Shown: piece by piece, positions 1 to 6,446 of the stretch
How the letters are laid out: every line of letters begins with the position of its first letter
Position numbering within the stretch: the first letter of the stretch is position 1
Translations under genes and position numbers: made by a program
From: a virus
Reading direction: 5' to 3' (one strand)
Length of the DNA: 31,277 nucleotides
IMG/VR virus record: IMGVR_UViG_3300030673_000032
Span: 1 to 31,277 of that record
The notes under the pieces: generated by a model
Told to the model about the DNA's origin: nothing
The model's input: only the letters and a program-made list of their open reading frames with translations
The model's database searches: none

Positions 1-2
1 AT

Positions 3-224
3 ACTACCATCTTCCTGTCGCCTTGTTACAGCTTCATTGATTATAGTCAGGCGATTGGTCGCACCTACCGCAACGGACAGACCAGTAAGTGTACGTTCTA
101 CCACCTGCGCGCCGCACACACTATTGATACCTCGATTTACGAAGCCTTGAGCGAGAAGCGAGACTTCGACGACAAATTAACAGATGTCCCGCCTCAAAGC
201 TGGATGTCATTTATGGGAGAATGA
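3..224 (+). CDS. SNF2/DEAD-like superfamily 2 helicase, C-terminal fragment
   Basis: This reading frame is open from the left edge and encodes the last 73 residues of a helicase whose start lies outside the window. The diagnostic stretch is SQAIGRTYRNGQ (motif VI, Q..GR..R), which contributes arginine residues to ATP hydrolysis in SF2 enzymes. It is followed by a TID..IYEALSEKRDFDDKL tail typical of phage SNF2-like DNA helicases. The likely role is DNA unwinding or translocation during phage replication or recombination. The stop is followed at once by the next start (226) in a closely packed operon. The family call is secure from motif VI and the tail, but the subfamily cannot be settled because motifs I to V are missing. 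Confidence 0.82.
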   Translation, partial: TTIFLSPCYSFIDYSQAIGRTYRNGQTSKCTFYHLRAAHTIDTSIYEALSEKRDFDDKLTDVPPQSWMSFMGE

Positions 225-225
225 T

Positions 226-435
226 ATGAGTAAAGTTGAACCAGTCATCAAACAGACTGTCGGCGGGAAGTTTCATGCTGCTGGAGGTGTGGTGGATACA
301 CTTGAAGATGCGTTCGATAGGTGTGACGCCAAGTGTAGGGGGTGGAGCAACTACTTCTTCGTATTCCCCAGCATAAACGGCATTCGTAATGAAATATGCG
401 GAGACAGGGCATACATAAGGGAGGCACTAAAATGA
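226..435 (+). CDS. Small hypothetical protein, 69 aa
   Basis: I do not recognise this protein. The start at 226 is preferred over an upstream in-frame ATG at 184 because GGGAGA lies 6 nt upstream and because it just clears the helicase stop. The product is soluble, mixed alpha/beta in look, with two cysteines close together (CDAKC) near the middle and an aromatic NYFFVFP strand. The next gene overlaps it by the four-base ATGA, indicating translational coupling. Confidence 0.7.
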   Translation: MSKVEPVIKQTVGGKFHAAGGVVDTLEDAFDRCDAKCRGWSNYFFVFPSINGIRNEICGDRAYIREALK

Positions 436-644
436 CCGACATGTTAAACGTAGATATTCACACAGATGGAACAATTCGAGCGCGAAAAGGCTTCAAGACA
501 TTCGCTGGAATGGTTTGGCATTTATGGCTCATCAACCGCCGATACAATAAATTGGGCGTGAAGGGGGCTTTTACAGTCAGGCTTCCATTACCTGAAGGTG
601 GTTTTGAAACTCGATATCAAACTGATTGGAGGAAGTTCAAATGA
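432..644 (+). CDS. Small hypothetical protein, 70 aa
   Basis: Function is unknown. The start at 432 has a strong AAGGGAGG seven bases upstream and shares ATGA with the previous stop. The product is basic and aromatic (WHLWLINRRYN in the middle, YQTDWRKFK at the end) with no membrane segment. Its end overlaps the next start by ATGA. The position in the early operon suggests a host-interaction or accessory replication role, which is inference only. Confidence 0.7.
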   Translation: MTDMLNVDIHTDGTIRARKGFKTFAGMVWHLWLINRRYNKLGVKGAFTVRLPLPEGGFETRYQTDWRKFK

Positions 645-967
645 AAGACTTTGAGCCACGACCATTTCAAAAGGAAGTGTTAGACCGCATAAAATCAGAG
701 GTGAAAGTACCGCCTATGCTGTGGCCGCCACGAGCGAATCGCACCTACTACGGTGTTGACATTGGCGAAAAGGACGGCGACCATACGGTTATTAGCCGCG
801 TCGAGACGAACGGTAGGGGTGGAATACTGTCAATCGTATTCGATGAGTATAACTCCCTACCAGATTACAAATGGTATCGCAACCCGATTAAATGGTGGGA
901 GTGGCGTCGCTTTTGGCATAGAATCGCAAAGCGTAATGGGAAATATCCGTATGGACGAGCTAAATAG
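641..967 (+). CDS. Hypothetical protein with a GVDIGEKDGDHT motif, 108 aa
   Basis: The start at 641 follows GGAGG by 7 nt and overlaps the preceding stop (ATGA). Around residues 37-55 the segment YYGVDIGEKDGDHTVISRV resembles the first strand of RNase H/RuvC-like folds (G-x-D-x-G followed by a D-x-T turn), as seen in many phage hypotheticals. The remaining acidic residues of a nuclease site are not obvious in this short protein, so I do not claim nuclease activity. The C-terminal third is rich in Trp, Arg and Lys and could bind nucleic acid. Its 3' end overlaps the primase-like gene by 17 nt. Confidence 0.65.
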   Translation: MKDFEPRPFQKEVLDRIKSEVKVPPMLWPPRANRTYYGVDIGEKDGDHTVISRVETNGRGGILSIVFDEYNSLPDYKWYRNPIKWWEWRRFWHRIAKRNGKYPYGRAK

Positions 968-1673
968 CCTCAAGAGCTTTCAGTGGCTTGGCTCGAAAAA
1001 GGGTCGCTACACTACTGACAGGTGGTCACTTGATGAAAACTGTCGTCTACTGAAGGATAGTAAAGCCACGGCAAACGCCCTGCTCACGGGAATCCGTCAG
1101 CTCGACAAGACGGGTCGGTGGAAGCTGATAGCGGTTGACCTTGACAACAAGACAAATTGGAGTGAGGTGATTGAGGCATATAAGGCTCTCGATTTACCGC
1201 AGTCGCTCACGGTGCAGACACCGAGCGGTGGCTACCATATATTCTTTTGGATATTGAAAGACATCCCCGCGCAGAATATCAACGACACCCGACACTGCAA
1301 GAACTTCGAGCTCAAAGGCGACATGAGTAATATCACTGCGCCTGGGAGCATGTTTTCGAGCGGTGAGAGCTACGTTATAGTGCGAGACGTCCCGATTGCT
1401 AGGCTACTGGCTGGAGAGGCATACAGGCTGTGCAAGCATCGTCAGGAGCCACGCATGCCACACGTGCCGAGTGATTTCGTGCCTGAAGCGGGCGATATTG
1501 ACGCTATGGCACACCATTTGGATGAGCGAGCACGCAAAAACCCTCGTGGGTGGCAGATACGTTGCCCATACCACGAAGATAGTCGTTCGAGCGCTATACT
1601 ATTCCATAGTGGATGGCTGTATTGCAGCGGGTGTGGTGAGAAGAAACAACTAGTAATAAAGGAGATGACATGA
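951..1673 (+). CDS. Primase-polymerase (AEP/PrimPol)-like protein with C-terminal CHC2-type zinc motif
   Basis: The 240-residue protein has archaeo-eukaryotic primase signatures. A D-x-D pair lies in IAVDLD (D63, D65) for metal binding. SGGYH (92-96) supplies the nucleotide-binding histidine. An FELKGD segment (119-124) followed by ITAPGS and SYVIV matches the third acidic motif region of phage prim-pol domains, with Glu120 where Asp is usual. Near the end C205-x2-H208 and C225-x2-C228 form a DnaG/CHC2-like zinc motif, here at the C-terminus rather than the N-terminus. The likely role is RNA or DNA primer synthesis for phage replication, probably with the SF3 helicase encoded at 27203-28597. 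The start at 951 is chosen from GGGAA nine bases upstream; an ATG at 936 is possible. Confidence 0.75.
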   Translation: MDELNSLKSFQWLGSKKGRYTTDRWSLDENCRLLKDSKATANALLTGIRQLDKTGRWKLIAVDLDNKTNWSEVIEAYKALDLPQSLTVQTPSGGYHIFFWILKDIPAQNINDTRHCKNFELKGDMSNITAPGSMFSSGESYVIVRDVPIARLLAGEAYRLCKHRQEPRMPHVPSDFVPEAGDIDAMAHHLDERARKNPRGWQIRCPYHEDSRSSAILFHSGWLYCSGCGEKKQLVIKEMT

Positions 1674-1774
1674 AATCAACCATTAACCAAGTAGCAACCT
1701 ACATCGCCTTCGAGTTCGGAATGGACAAAGAAGACTTAATATATATACTAACACTTTTAAAAAATAAACAGTGA
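1670..1774 (+). CDS. 34-residue small protein between primase and zinc protein
   Basis: A short gene with AAAGGAG placed 6 nt before ATG, overlapping the primase stop by ATGA and ending in a GTGA overlap with the next start. The product is MKSTINQVATYIAFEFG followed by an amphipathic MDKEDLIYILTLLKNKQ helix. No family is recognised. The exact gene packing and good ribosome binding site argue that it is translated. Confidence 0.6.
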   Translation: MKSTINQVATYIAFEFGMDKEDLIYILTLLKNKQ

Positions 1775-1971
1775 GTAAAATAAACATCTGTCGCTCAAAA
1801 GTACGGTATACCTCTGAGAAATCTGCTCAAAGGGCGGTTAAGGGGCTGTCTTGGGAATATAAGACCGAGTTCGAGTATTACCGCTGCGGAGAGTCAAAAC
1901 ATTTTCATCTGACCCACAAGAATGTGGACGAAAGGATTGGTCATGGTAACAAATTACAAGGAAGTAGCTAA
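1771..1971 (+). CDS. Small zinc-ribbon-like phage protein, 66 aa, GTG start
   Basis: The product has a C-x2-K start, YTSEKSAQRAV helix, then YYRCGESKHFHLTHKN. This pattern (Cys, Tyr, helix, Y.C, HLT) is widespread in small phage and plasmid proteins, where the Cys/His residues are thought to bind zinc. Here the second CxxC is reduced to C-G-E-S, so metal binding may be weaker. The GTG start lacks its own ribosome binding site but overlaps the upstream stop (GTGA), implying coupled translation. It overlaps the next gene by 29 nt. Confidence 0.6.
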   Translation: MSKINICRSKVRYTSEKSAQRAVKGLSWEYKTEFEYYRCGESKHFHLTHKNVDERIGHGNKLQGSS

Positions 1972-2188
1972 GGAACTTGGTTGTTCATTCCGAATTGGTA
2001 GATGGGGATTTGCAAATCCTATGAAGTTAGTGCGCTACTATATAATGCGGCTTAACGGAAGATATGATTACCCCAAACCATTGCTGCATATACCGCTAGA
2101 TGGCTGGACAACAGACCCAAACAAAATAATTGAAGCCCTGGCCAACGACCCTGCATTCTCTATAAAGTACGGCGAAATCAAGAACTAA
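1943..2188 (+). CDS. Hypothetical protein, 81 aa
   Basis: Not recognised. The start at 1943 is preferred over 1922 because AGGA lies six bases upstream. The protein begins with a short helix (TNYKEVAKELGCSFRIGRWGF) that could be a helix-turn-helix, followed by RYYIMRLNG and a C-terminal segment about residues 50-81 rich in Pro and Asp. It ends about 30 nt before the pentapeptide gene. Confidence 0.6.
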   Translation: MVTNYKEVAKELGCSFRIGRWGFANPMKLVRYYIMRLNGRYDYPKPLLHIPLDGWTTDPNKIIEALANDPAFSIKYGEIKN

Positions 2189-2219
2189 CCCCTTAACCCA
2201 ACAATAAGGAGTAATAGAA

Positions 2220-2930
2220 ATGACAAAAGCAATTAAGATTGAAATCACCTCACGATGGTTCGTAGACAAAGTACTCTTTAGCTATGAGTCTGACGATAAT
2301 AGTATGAAGAAGACACTTGAGGAAGCCCAAAATAGTGGTGCCAACCTGCGTGGTGCCGACCTGTATGGTGCTGACCTGCGTGGTACCAACCTGCGTGGTG
2401 CCAACCTGCGTGGTGCCGACCTGTATGGTGCTGACCTGCGTGGTACCAACCTGCGTAGTGCCAACCTGCGTGGTGCCGACCTGTATGGTGCTGACCTGCG
2501 TGGTGCCGACCTGCGTGGTGCCAACCTGTATGGTGCCGACCTGCGTGGTGCCGACCTGCGTGGTACCAACCTGCGTAGTGCCAAGAACGCAGATTATGCG
2601 ATTGCCCTCACAAGAATCCTCCCAGAGGGAGACATTATCGGCTATAAAAGATGTCGAGATGGTAAGATTGTCAAACTTCTCATCCCAAAAGAAGCGAAGC
2701 GGTCACATGCCTTCGAGCGAAAGTGCCGAGCAGAGTTTGCCGAGGTGCTAGAAATCAGCAAAGGAACACGACAGCTAAAAACTGCTATTAGTAATTACGA
2801 CAGTAGCTTTAAGTTTAGGGTCGGTGAGACAGTACGACCAACCACTCCATACGACGATGACTGGATGAACGAATGCTCTACGGGTATTCACTTCTTCATC
2901 ACTAAGCTAGAAGCTGAGAAATACGTATGA
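2220..2930 (+). CDS. Pentapeptide-repeat protein with DUF5758-like C-terminal domain
   Basis: The 236-residue protein has a 40-residue lead (KIEITSRWFVDKVLFSYE), then 16 tandem pentapeptides of the A(D/N)L(R/Y)G type (about residues 41-121), which form a right-handed beta helix. The region 127-236 contains IIGYKRCRDGKIVKLLIP, RKCRAEFAEVLEI and ECSTGIHFFITKLEAEKY, which I recognise as the DUF5758-type domain often fused to phage pentapeptide repeats. Some pentapeptide proteins (Qnr, MfpA) mimic DNA and bind gyrase, but function is unproven for this type. AAGGAG lies 8 nt before the start. The stop overlaps the next start (ATGA). Confidence 0.85.
   Translation: MTKAIKIEITSRWFVDKVLFSYESDDNSMKKTLEEAQNSGANLRGADLYGADLRGTNLRGANLRGADLYGADLRGTNLRSANLRGADLYGADLRGADLRGANLYGADLRGADLRGTNLRSAKNADYAIALTRILPEGDIIGYKRCRDGKIVKLLIPKEAKRSHAFERKCRAEFAEVLEISKGTRQLKTAISNYDSSFKFRVGETVRPTTPYDDDWMNECSTGIHFFITKLEAEKYV
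2335..2583 (+). repeat. 15-nt tandem repeat array inside the pentapeptide gene
   Basis: About 16 copies of a CTGCGTGGTGCCGAC-like unit. A higher-order 60-nt period is visible: the blocks at 2341-2400 and 2401-2460 differ by a single base. Because the unit is a multiple of three, other frames also stay open across the array, which creates spurious overlapping open frames. Confidence 0.95.
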
Positions 2931-3280
2931 TTATCACCGAACTAAAACCTAACCAAGTATTCGTATTTGGTGCTAATGCAGAGGGAAACCATGGTGCAGG
3001 TGCGGCGAAACAAGCCTATGATAACGGCTGGACTAAATCTGGTCACTCTAAAGGCTTGATGTGGCAATCCTTCGCCATCAACACGATGAGCGGTAAGGAA
3101 GTGATGATAATGGGACTAAAAGACCTCGCCATCACCGCCTATAAGAATCCTGCGCTAGAGTTTCTCCTTACACCAATAGGAACGGGTATCGCTGGATATT
3201 CACTCGAAGAACTAGAGGAAATGTTACCCGACTTTCCCGACAACGTTATTAAGCTATGGAAGGATGATGAATCAGTATGA
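2927..3280 (+). CDS. A1S_2505-family phage non-structural protein, macro-domain-like
   Basis: The 117-residue protein carries VFVFGANAEGNHGAGAAKQA near residues 11-30, GLMWQSFAI, and TPIGTGIAGYSLEELEEML near 82-100. I recognise these as a small, widely distributed phage non-structural family. The two glycine-rich loops resemble the ligand-binding loops of macro domains (N-A-N...G-G-G and IGxGxxG), suggesting binding of ADP-ribose or a related nucleotide. That is inference. It is coupled to the pentapeptide gene upstream and to the next gene by ATGA overlaps. Confidence 0.7.
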   Translation: MIITELKPNQVFVFGANAEGNHGAGAAKQAYDNGWTKSGHSKGLMWQSFAINTMSGKEVMIMGLKDLAITAYKNPALEFLLTPIGTGIAGYSLEELEEMLPDFPDNVIKLWKDDESV

Positions 3281-3522
3281 GTAAACAATCTGAAGAAACT
3301 CCCGTAATGTGGAAACTAGTTGAGATTCAAGAGACGTTCTACAAGGCAAAAGATGGAAAGGTTTATTGGAAGTGGCGGTTTGCGACTAAGAAGAGGTGGA
3401 ACTATCGTCTTACGGCTATGATGGACACCCCATATGTAGTCCTAAGGGCTATTGCAGGTATGCCTCACCCCCTCGTACACAGTCCAGAGAGTATTAAAGC
3501 AAGGGTAGAGAAAACACTATGA
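3277..3522 (+). CDS. Hypothetical protein, 81 aa
   Basis: Function not recognised. Trp- and Lys-rich N-terminal half with YKAKDGKVYWKWRFATKKRW (about residues 22-41), then a short helical end. No cysteines or membrane segment. It overlaps both neighbours by ATGA, so it is part of the same translationally coupled chain. Confidence 0.65.
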   Translation: MSKQSEETPVMWKLVEIQETFYKAKDGKVYWKWRFATKKRWNYRLTAMMDTPYVVLRAIAGMPHPLVHSPESIKARVEKTL

Positions 3523-3614
3523 CCCGCCAAGAAGCCCTCACCCAAGACAACCTCAACGCCCAAGTAGATATAGAATTAAGCATAATGAACGGAGAACAAG
3601 ATGCAGACAATTAG
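3519..3614 (+). CDS. 31-residue candidate small protein
   Basis: A short open frame starting in an ATGA overlap with the preceding stop. The peptide is MTRQEALTQDNLNAQVDIEL followed by SIMNGEQDADN, predicted helical and acidic. The upstream AAGGG/GTAGAG is a moderate ribosome binding site. Its 3' end overlaps the next gene by 14 nt. Continuous gene packing supports it, since otherwise there would be an unusual 78-nt gap in this operon. Confidence 0.5.
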   Translation: MTRQEALTQDNLNAQVDIELSIMNGEQDADN

Positions 3615-3870
3615 AACAGCAGTGGTATTTCGTACCGAGGCAAAGAGCCTAAAGAGCGAAGTCGATACAGCTAACTATAACGAGAGTGACGTACCCCAGT
3701 TTGAGATATGCGTCTTCTCTGATGGTAGAGTTGCCCATAGATGGCTCGTTGGTGCTGGTAGTTCCGTGTGGTGGGATAAGCTCGAAGACCTATACAGAGT
3801 CCACATTTACAGTCACCCCGATTATGGCACAAAAGTTGTATGGAGTGACGGAGAGATTGAAGAGCTATGA
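3601..3870 (+). CDS. Hypothetical protein, 89 aa
   Basis: Not recognised. GGAG lies eight bases before the ATG. The protein looks mostly beta (PQFEICVFSDGRVAHRWLVG, DYGTKVVWSDGEIEEL). It overlaps the next start by ATGA. Confidence 0.65.
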   Translation: MQTIRTAVVFRTEAKSLKSEVDTANYNESDVPQFEICVFSDGRVAHRWLVGAGSSVWWDKLEDLYRVHIYSHPDYGTKVVWSDGEIEEL

Positions 3871-4262
3871 ATCCTAACCCTACCACACCCAAGACGATAC
3901 ATCAGAAACTAGACACTAACACCATACAAACATATTGTTCATGTGGTGAGAAGTTTATGTATTTAAGCGATTTTGAAAAGCATATTGCACCTACCGCGCT
4001 AGAAAAGACGATACGAGAATGTCTCAATGAATTGCTCTCAAGCGTAAGTGGTGCGCCGTCTCACTGGGAGTATACACCAGAACTTGATGAGAAGATTGAC
4101 CAGGCTCTCGCAGAAATTACACAGATAGAGGAAGAGGCAGTCGGGAAAGATGAAGTTGAAGATACTGATTTATCAAAAAGCGCAAAAAGCCGATGGGGGG
4201 TACGCGCAAGGAATCGAGTTCGTGCTGAGACACGAGCTCGCCTGGAGGCACGAAGAGGATGA
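3867..4262 (+). CDS. Hypothetical protein with partial zinc-finger motif, 131 aa
   Basis: Near residues 23-40 the segment YCSCGEKFMYLSDFEKHI looks like a shortened C2H2 finger (Cys-x-Cys ... His), but a fourth ligand is not obvious. The middle is helical and acidic, and the C-terminus from about residue 108 is very Arg-rich (RWGVRARNRVRAETRARLEA), a likely nucleic-acid-binding tail. It sits in the overlapping early operon. No function is assigned. Confidence 0.6.
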   Translation: MNPNPTTPKTIHQKLDTNTIQTYCSCGEKFMYLSDFEKHIAPTALEKTIRECLNELLSSVSGAPSHWEYTPELDEKIDQALAEITQIEEEAVGKDEVEDTDLSKSAKSRWGVRARNRVRAETRARLEARRG

Positions 4263-4663
4263 GTAAACCTATGACACAAGATACTCGAAGTACGTTTGAA
4301 GAGACTACTCCATCATTAGACAATGAGTTGCGAGAGAGACTCGGAGATGAGGACTGGAAGTATACCGATAAGCCCGCTCGAATTGAATCCCTCATCCAAA
4401 AAGCCCGTGAAGAGGCAGAGATTGATGCACGAAAGGCTGGCTATATCGACGGGATTGCATCAGACAAGAGGTCTTTGCAACAACTAGCCCTATCATCTAC
4501 TGTAAAAGCACTAGAGGATGTGCGGATGTATGCCCTTGATTGTACGTTCGGATGCAACTTTGAGAGCAGTCGCACCGAGAAAGCAATACCAATCGCCTCA
4601 ATCGAGAGTCGCATATCGTACTACTCCGCTGAACTCAAGAAGGCTAAGGGGGAGAAGAAATGA
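4259..4663 (+). CDS. Hypothetical helical protein, 134 aa
   Basis: Not recognised. Predicted largely alpha-helical, highly charged, with two central cysteines (LDCTFGCNF) and a Lys-rich end. It shares ATGA overlaps with both neighbours. Confidence 0.6.
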   Translation: MSKPMTQDTRSTFEETTPSLDNELRERLGDEDWKYTDKPARIESLIQKAREEAEIDARKAGYIDGIASDKRSLQQLALSSTVKALEDVRMYALDCTFGCNFESSRTEKAIPIASIESRISYYSAELKKAKGEKK

Positions 4664-5295
4664 GAGTCCTAATTGCCTGTGAATGCTCGGGAAGGGTGCG
4701 CGAGGCATTCCGTAAGTTAGGGCATGATGCTTGGAGTTGCGATATTCTCCCATCGGATGATGACTCACCGTATCATATCCAGGGTGACGTATTAGAACAT
4801 CTTGACGAAGGTTGGGATATGATGGTGGCTCACCCACCTTGCACGTATCTGTCCTATGTAGGCAATAGGCACTGGAATAAACCTGGACGCGCAGAATTAC
4901 GTGCAGATGCTATGAAGTTCTTTATGGCGCTAATCAATGCACCGATACCCAAAATAGCGGTAGAAAACCCACTCGGTGAGCCGTCAAGAGCATACCGAAA
5001 GTATGACCAGATAATTCACCCATATTACTTCGGAGACCCATACCAGAAACGCACTTGCCTATGGCTTAAAGGACTGCCGTTACTCAAATGGTATAAGGAG
5101 CAAGCTATCAAGCCCGAACCATTATTCTTCCTAAAAACGACAGGGAAGGCAATAAATTGGGTTGAAGGAATAGCGGGAATGAGTGCTAAAGACCGCCAGA
5201 AAGCACGCAACACAACATTTCAGGGCATTGCTAATGCTATCGCAGCACAATGGGGTGTTGAGGCTACTAAAGATATTACGAAGGAGAACTCATGA
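4660..5295 (+). CDS. Orphan DNA cytosine-methyltransferase-like protein
   Basis: The 211-residue protein has the order of motifs of C5-cytosine methyltransferases: a SAM-binding start (VLIACECSGRVREAF, residues 3-17, in place of the usual FxGxGG), an acidic strand end (CDIL, 27-30), the catalytic-type PPC (59-61), and ENP (102-104). It then has a KRTCLW segment near 130-135 in the place of motif VIII, and FQGIANAIAAQWG (187-199) like motif X. It is shorter than typical enzymes and lacks an obvious target-recognition domain, so sequence specificity is unclear. No restriction endonuclease is nearby. A likely role is modifying phage DNA to avoid host restriction. A non-DNA methyl acceptor cannot be excluded. 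Confidence 0.7.
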   Translation: MRVLIACECSGRVREAFRKLGHDAWSCDILPSDDDSPYHIQGDVLEHLDEGWDMMVAHPPCTYLSYVGNRHWNKPGRAELRADAMKFFMALINAPIPKIAVENPLGEPSRAYRKYDQIIHPYYFGDPYQKRTCLWLKGLPLLKWYKEQAIKPEPLFFLKTTGKAINWVEGIAGMSAKDRQKARNTTFQGIANAIAAQWGVEATKDITKENS

Positions 5296-5585
5296 CCGAA
5301 GACCAGATTGACGCGATGAAATCTCTTTCACTCGAACAAAAAGAGATGATGAAAGCAAACATCCGCGAAAAGGCTACGTTGAGGTTTGAAGATTTCAAGG
5401 GAAGATGGTATGCGCCATGTTGTGCCGATGATGCCTTTCAAATAGACGAAACTAATTGGTTATTTGCGTACAATTTCAACCCTGCGTGGGCAAAGTTTGA
5501 AACATACGACTCTTTTGAAGACCTAAAAGAGGCAATGGGCAGTGACGCAGAGCAACTTAAGGTTACGAAGGAGAAAATGGAATGA
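5292..5585 (+). CDS. Hypothetical protein, 97 aa
   Basis: Not recognised. A helical acidic lead (residues 1-32) is followed by RWYAPCCADDAFQIDETNWL with adjacent cysteines and aromatic residues. It overlaps the methyltransferase stop and the next start by four bases on each side. Confidence 0.62.
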   Translation: MTEDQIDAMKSLSLEQKEMMKANIREKATLRFEDFKGRWYAPCCADDAFQIDETNWLFAYNFNPAWAKFETYDSFEDLKEAMGSDAEQLKVTKEKME

Positions 5586-5770
5586 GCAAAAAGTTTAAAC
5601 CGTACAGACCATATCTCGCGCTGTACCTTAACCTTGGCTTTATGAGCCTCGGTACGCAGTTAATGTCATACGCAAATGAACGTAACGTATTCAACTACAT
5701 CATGCTTGAATGGAAGTTCTTTAAATGGGGCGGGAAGTTCAATCTTTATAAACCAGGGAGGGATTACTAA
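5582..5770 (+). CDS. Hypothetical aromatic-rich small protein, 62 aa
   Basis: Basic and aromatic (FKPYRPYLALYLNLGFMSLG), with one short hydrophobic stretch at about residues 12-30 that is marginal for a membrane segment. ATGA overlap upstream and TAATG overlap downstream. Function unknown. Confidence 0.6.
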   Translation: MSKKFKPYRPYLALYLNLGFMSLGTQLMSYANERNVFNYIMLEWKFFKWGGKFNLYKPGRDY

Positions 5771-5940
5771 TGGCGCACGAACTCAATCAAGAACACGCAG
5801 AAATAGCCCGTAAAGCCCGAGAACTCATAAGCGGCAACATTGAGCGTCCGCGCAAGATACGCGAATGGTTCGGTGGAAAAGTGTTGGGGGCTGCTGCACG
5901 GCTAGATGAAATTGAAGAATTAACAGAAATGGAGAAATAG
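5770..5940 (+). CDS. Small helical protein, 56 aa
   Basis: The start is in a TAATG overlap with the previous stop and is preceded by a strong GGGAGG. The product is charged and mostly helical, with the core EIARKARELISGNIERPRKI and an acidic end (LDEIEELTEMEK). The neighbouring packing and the ribosome binding site support real translation. Function unknown. Confidence 0.6.
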   Translation: MAHELNQEHAEIARKARELISGNIERPRKIREWFGGKVLGAAARLDEIEELTEMEK

Positions 5941-5941
5941 T

Positions 5942-6076
5942 ATGAAAAAACGACTACATAGGCTTTTTGTGAGACTTGGCATAGCAAAATCGTGCCATAA
6001 GGAGAAGCTCGGCTACCGATGTCAGCATCGTGTATACAATGGTATGAAAGAGTGCGACGGTCGGCCAGTGGTATAA
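5942..6076 (+). CDS. Small Cys/His protein, 44 aa
   Basis: GGAG lies seven bases before ATG. The peptide is strongly basic at the start (MKKRLHRLFVRLG) and then carries CHK, CQH and a final Cys (spacing C18-x-H... C27-x-H29 ... C38), a plausible zinc-binding knuckle. Its stop codon overlaps the -10 box of the promoter at 6069-6077. Function unknown. Confidence 0.55.
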   Translation: MKKRLHRLFVRLGIAKSCHKEKLGYRCQHRVYNGMKECDGRPVV

Positions 6077-6077
6077 T
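6069..6077 (+). promoter_or_regulatory. Extended -10 promoter (TGG-TATAAT)
   Basis: A perfect TATAAT with the extended TGn motif one base upstream. No recognisable -35 box lies 17 nt away. It would start a transcript near 6084 reading into the 6166 gene with a leader of about 80 nt. Confidence 0.55.
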
Positions 6078-6165
6078 AGATTAGTGAATATATCGGTTGA
6101 CTTTGAATCCACCAGAAGCAAAAAGATAATAGTAGAGGTTGTTCCCTCGGAATGGAGCCAATACA

Positions 6166-6405
6166 TTGAGCATTGATACCCCCGTGACAGATGAGCTGAG
6201 ACTTCTTGTAGGTTTCTGCGAAAAAGACCAAGCGTGGTACAAGATAGTCGACGACCCGAACAACCCCGACTCACGGCTGCATCATTCGTGCGGAAGTAGG
6301 CCATCCACTAAGATTGGCTATCAAGTCACCACACAACGCACCTTCAACCCGAAGGCCAAGAAGCTGAGCAAGGCTGCCCAGAAAAGAATGGGCATCGGAG
6401 CATAA
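6166..6405 (+). CDS. Hypothetical protein, 79 aa, probable TTG start
   Basis: The frame is open from 6136. No ATG is available near the beginning. TTG at 6166 is preferred because GGAG stands eight bases upstream; TTG at 6139 or GTG at 6184 are alternatives. The product has a beta-like half (RLLVGFCEKDQAWYKIVDD), HHSCG, and a basic end (FNPKAKKLSKAAQKRMG). It is the last plus-strand gene, has its own upstream promoter, and is followed directly by the bidirectional terminator. Function unknown. Confidence 0.55.
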   Translation: MSIDTPVTDELRLLVGFCEKDQAWYKIVDDPNNPDSRLHHSCGSRPSTKIGYQVTTQRTFNPKAKKLSKAAQKRMGIGA

Positions 6406-6406
6406 A

Positions 6407-6432
6407 AAGAGAGCCCTCACGCGGGGCTCTAC
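6407..6432. terminator. Bidirectional intrinsic terminator between convergent arms
   Basis: Perfect 7-bp stem AGAGCCC (6410-6416) / GGGCTCT (6424-6430) with a 7-nt loop. Read on the minus strand it is followed by CTTTTTAT, an excellent U-tract. On the plus strand it is followed by ACTTTATATT. It sits exactly where the early and late operons converge. Confidence 0.85.
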
Positions 6433-6446
6433 TTTATATTCTGATA

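Noticed and set aside
2282-2751. Open frames on both strands across the pentapeptide array (repeated RRSAP and TCVVP products)
   Set aside because: They are a by-product of a 15-nt repeat unit, which keeps several frames open. No ribosome binding sites, and the DUF5758-type frame is the real gene.
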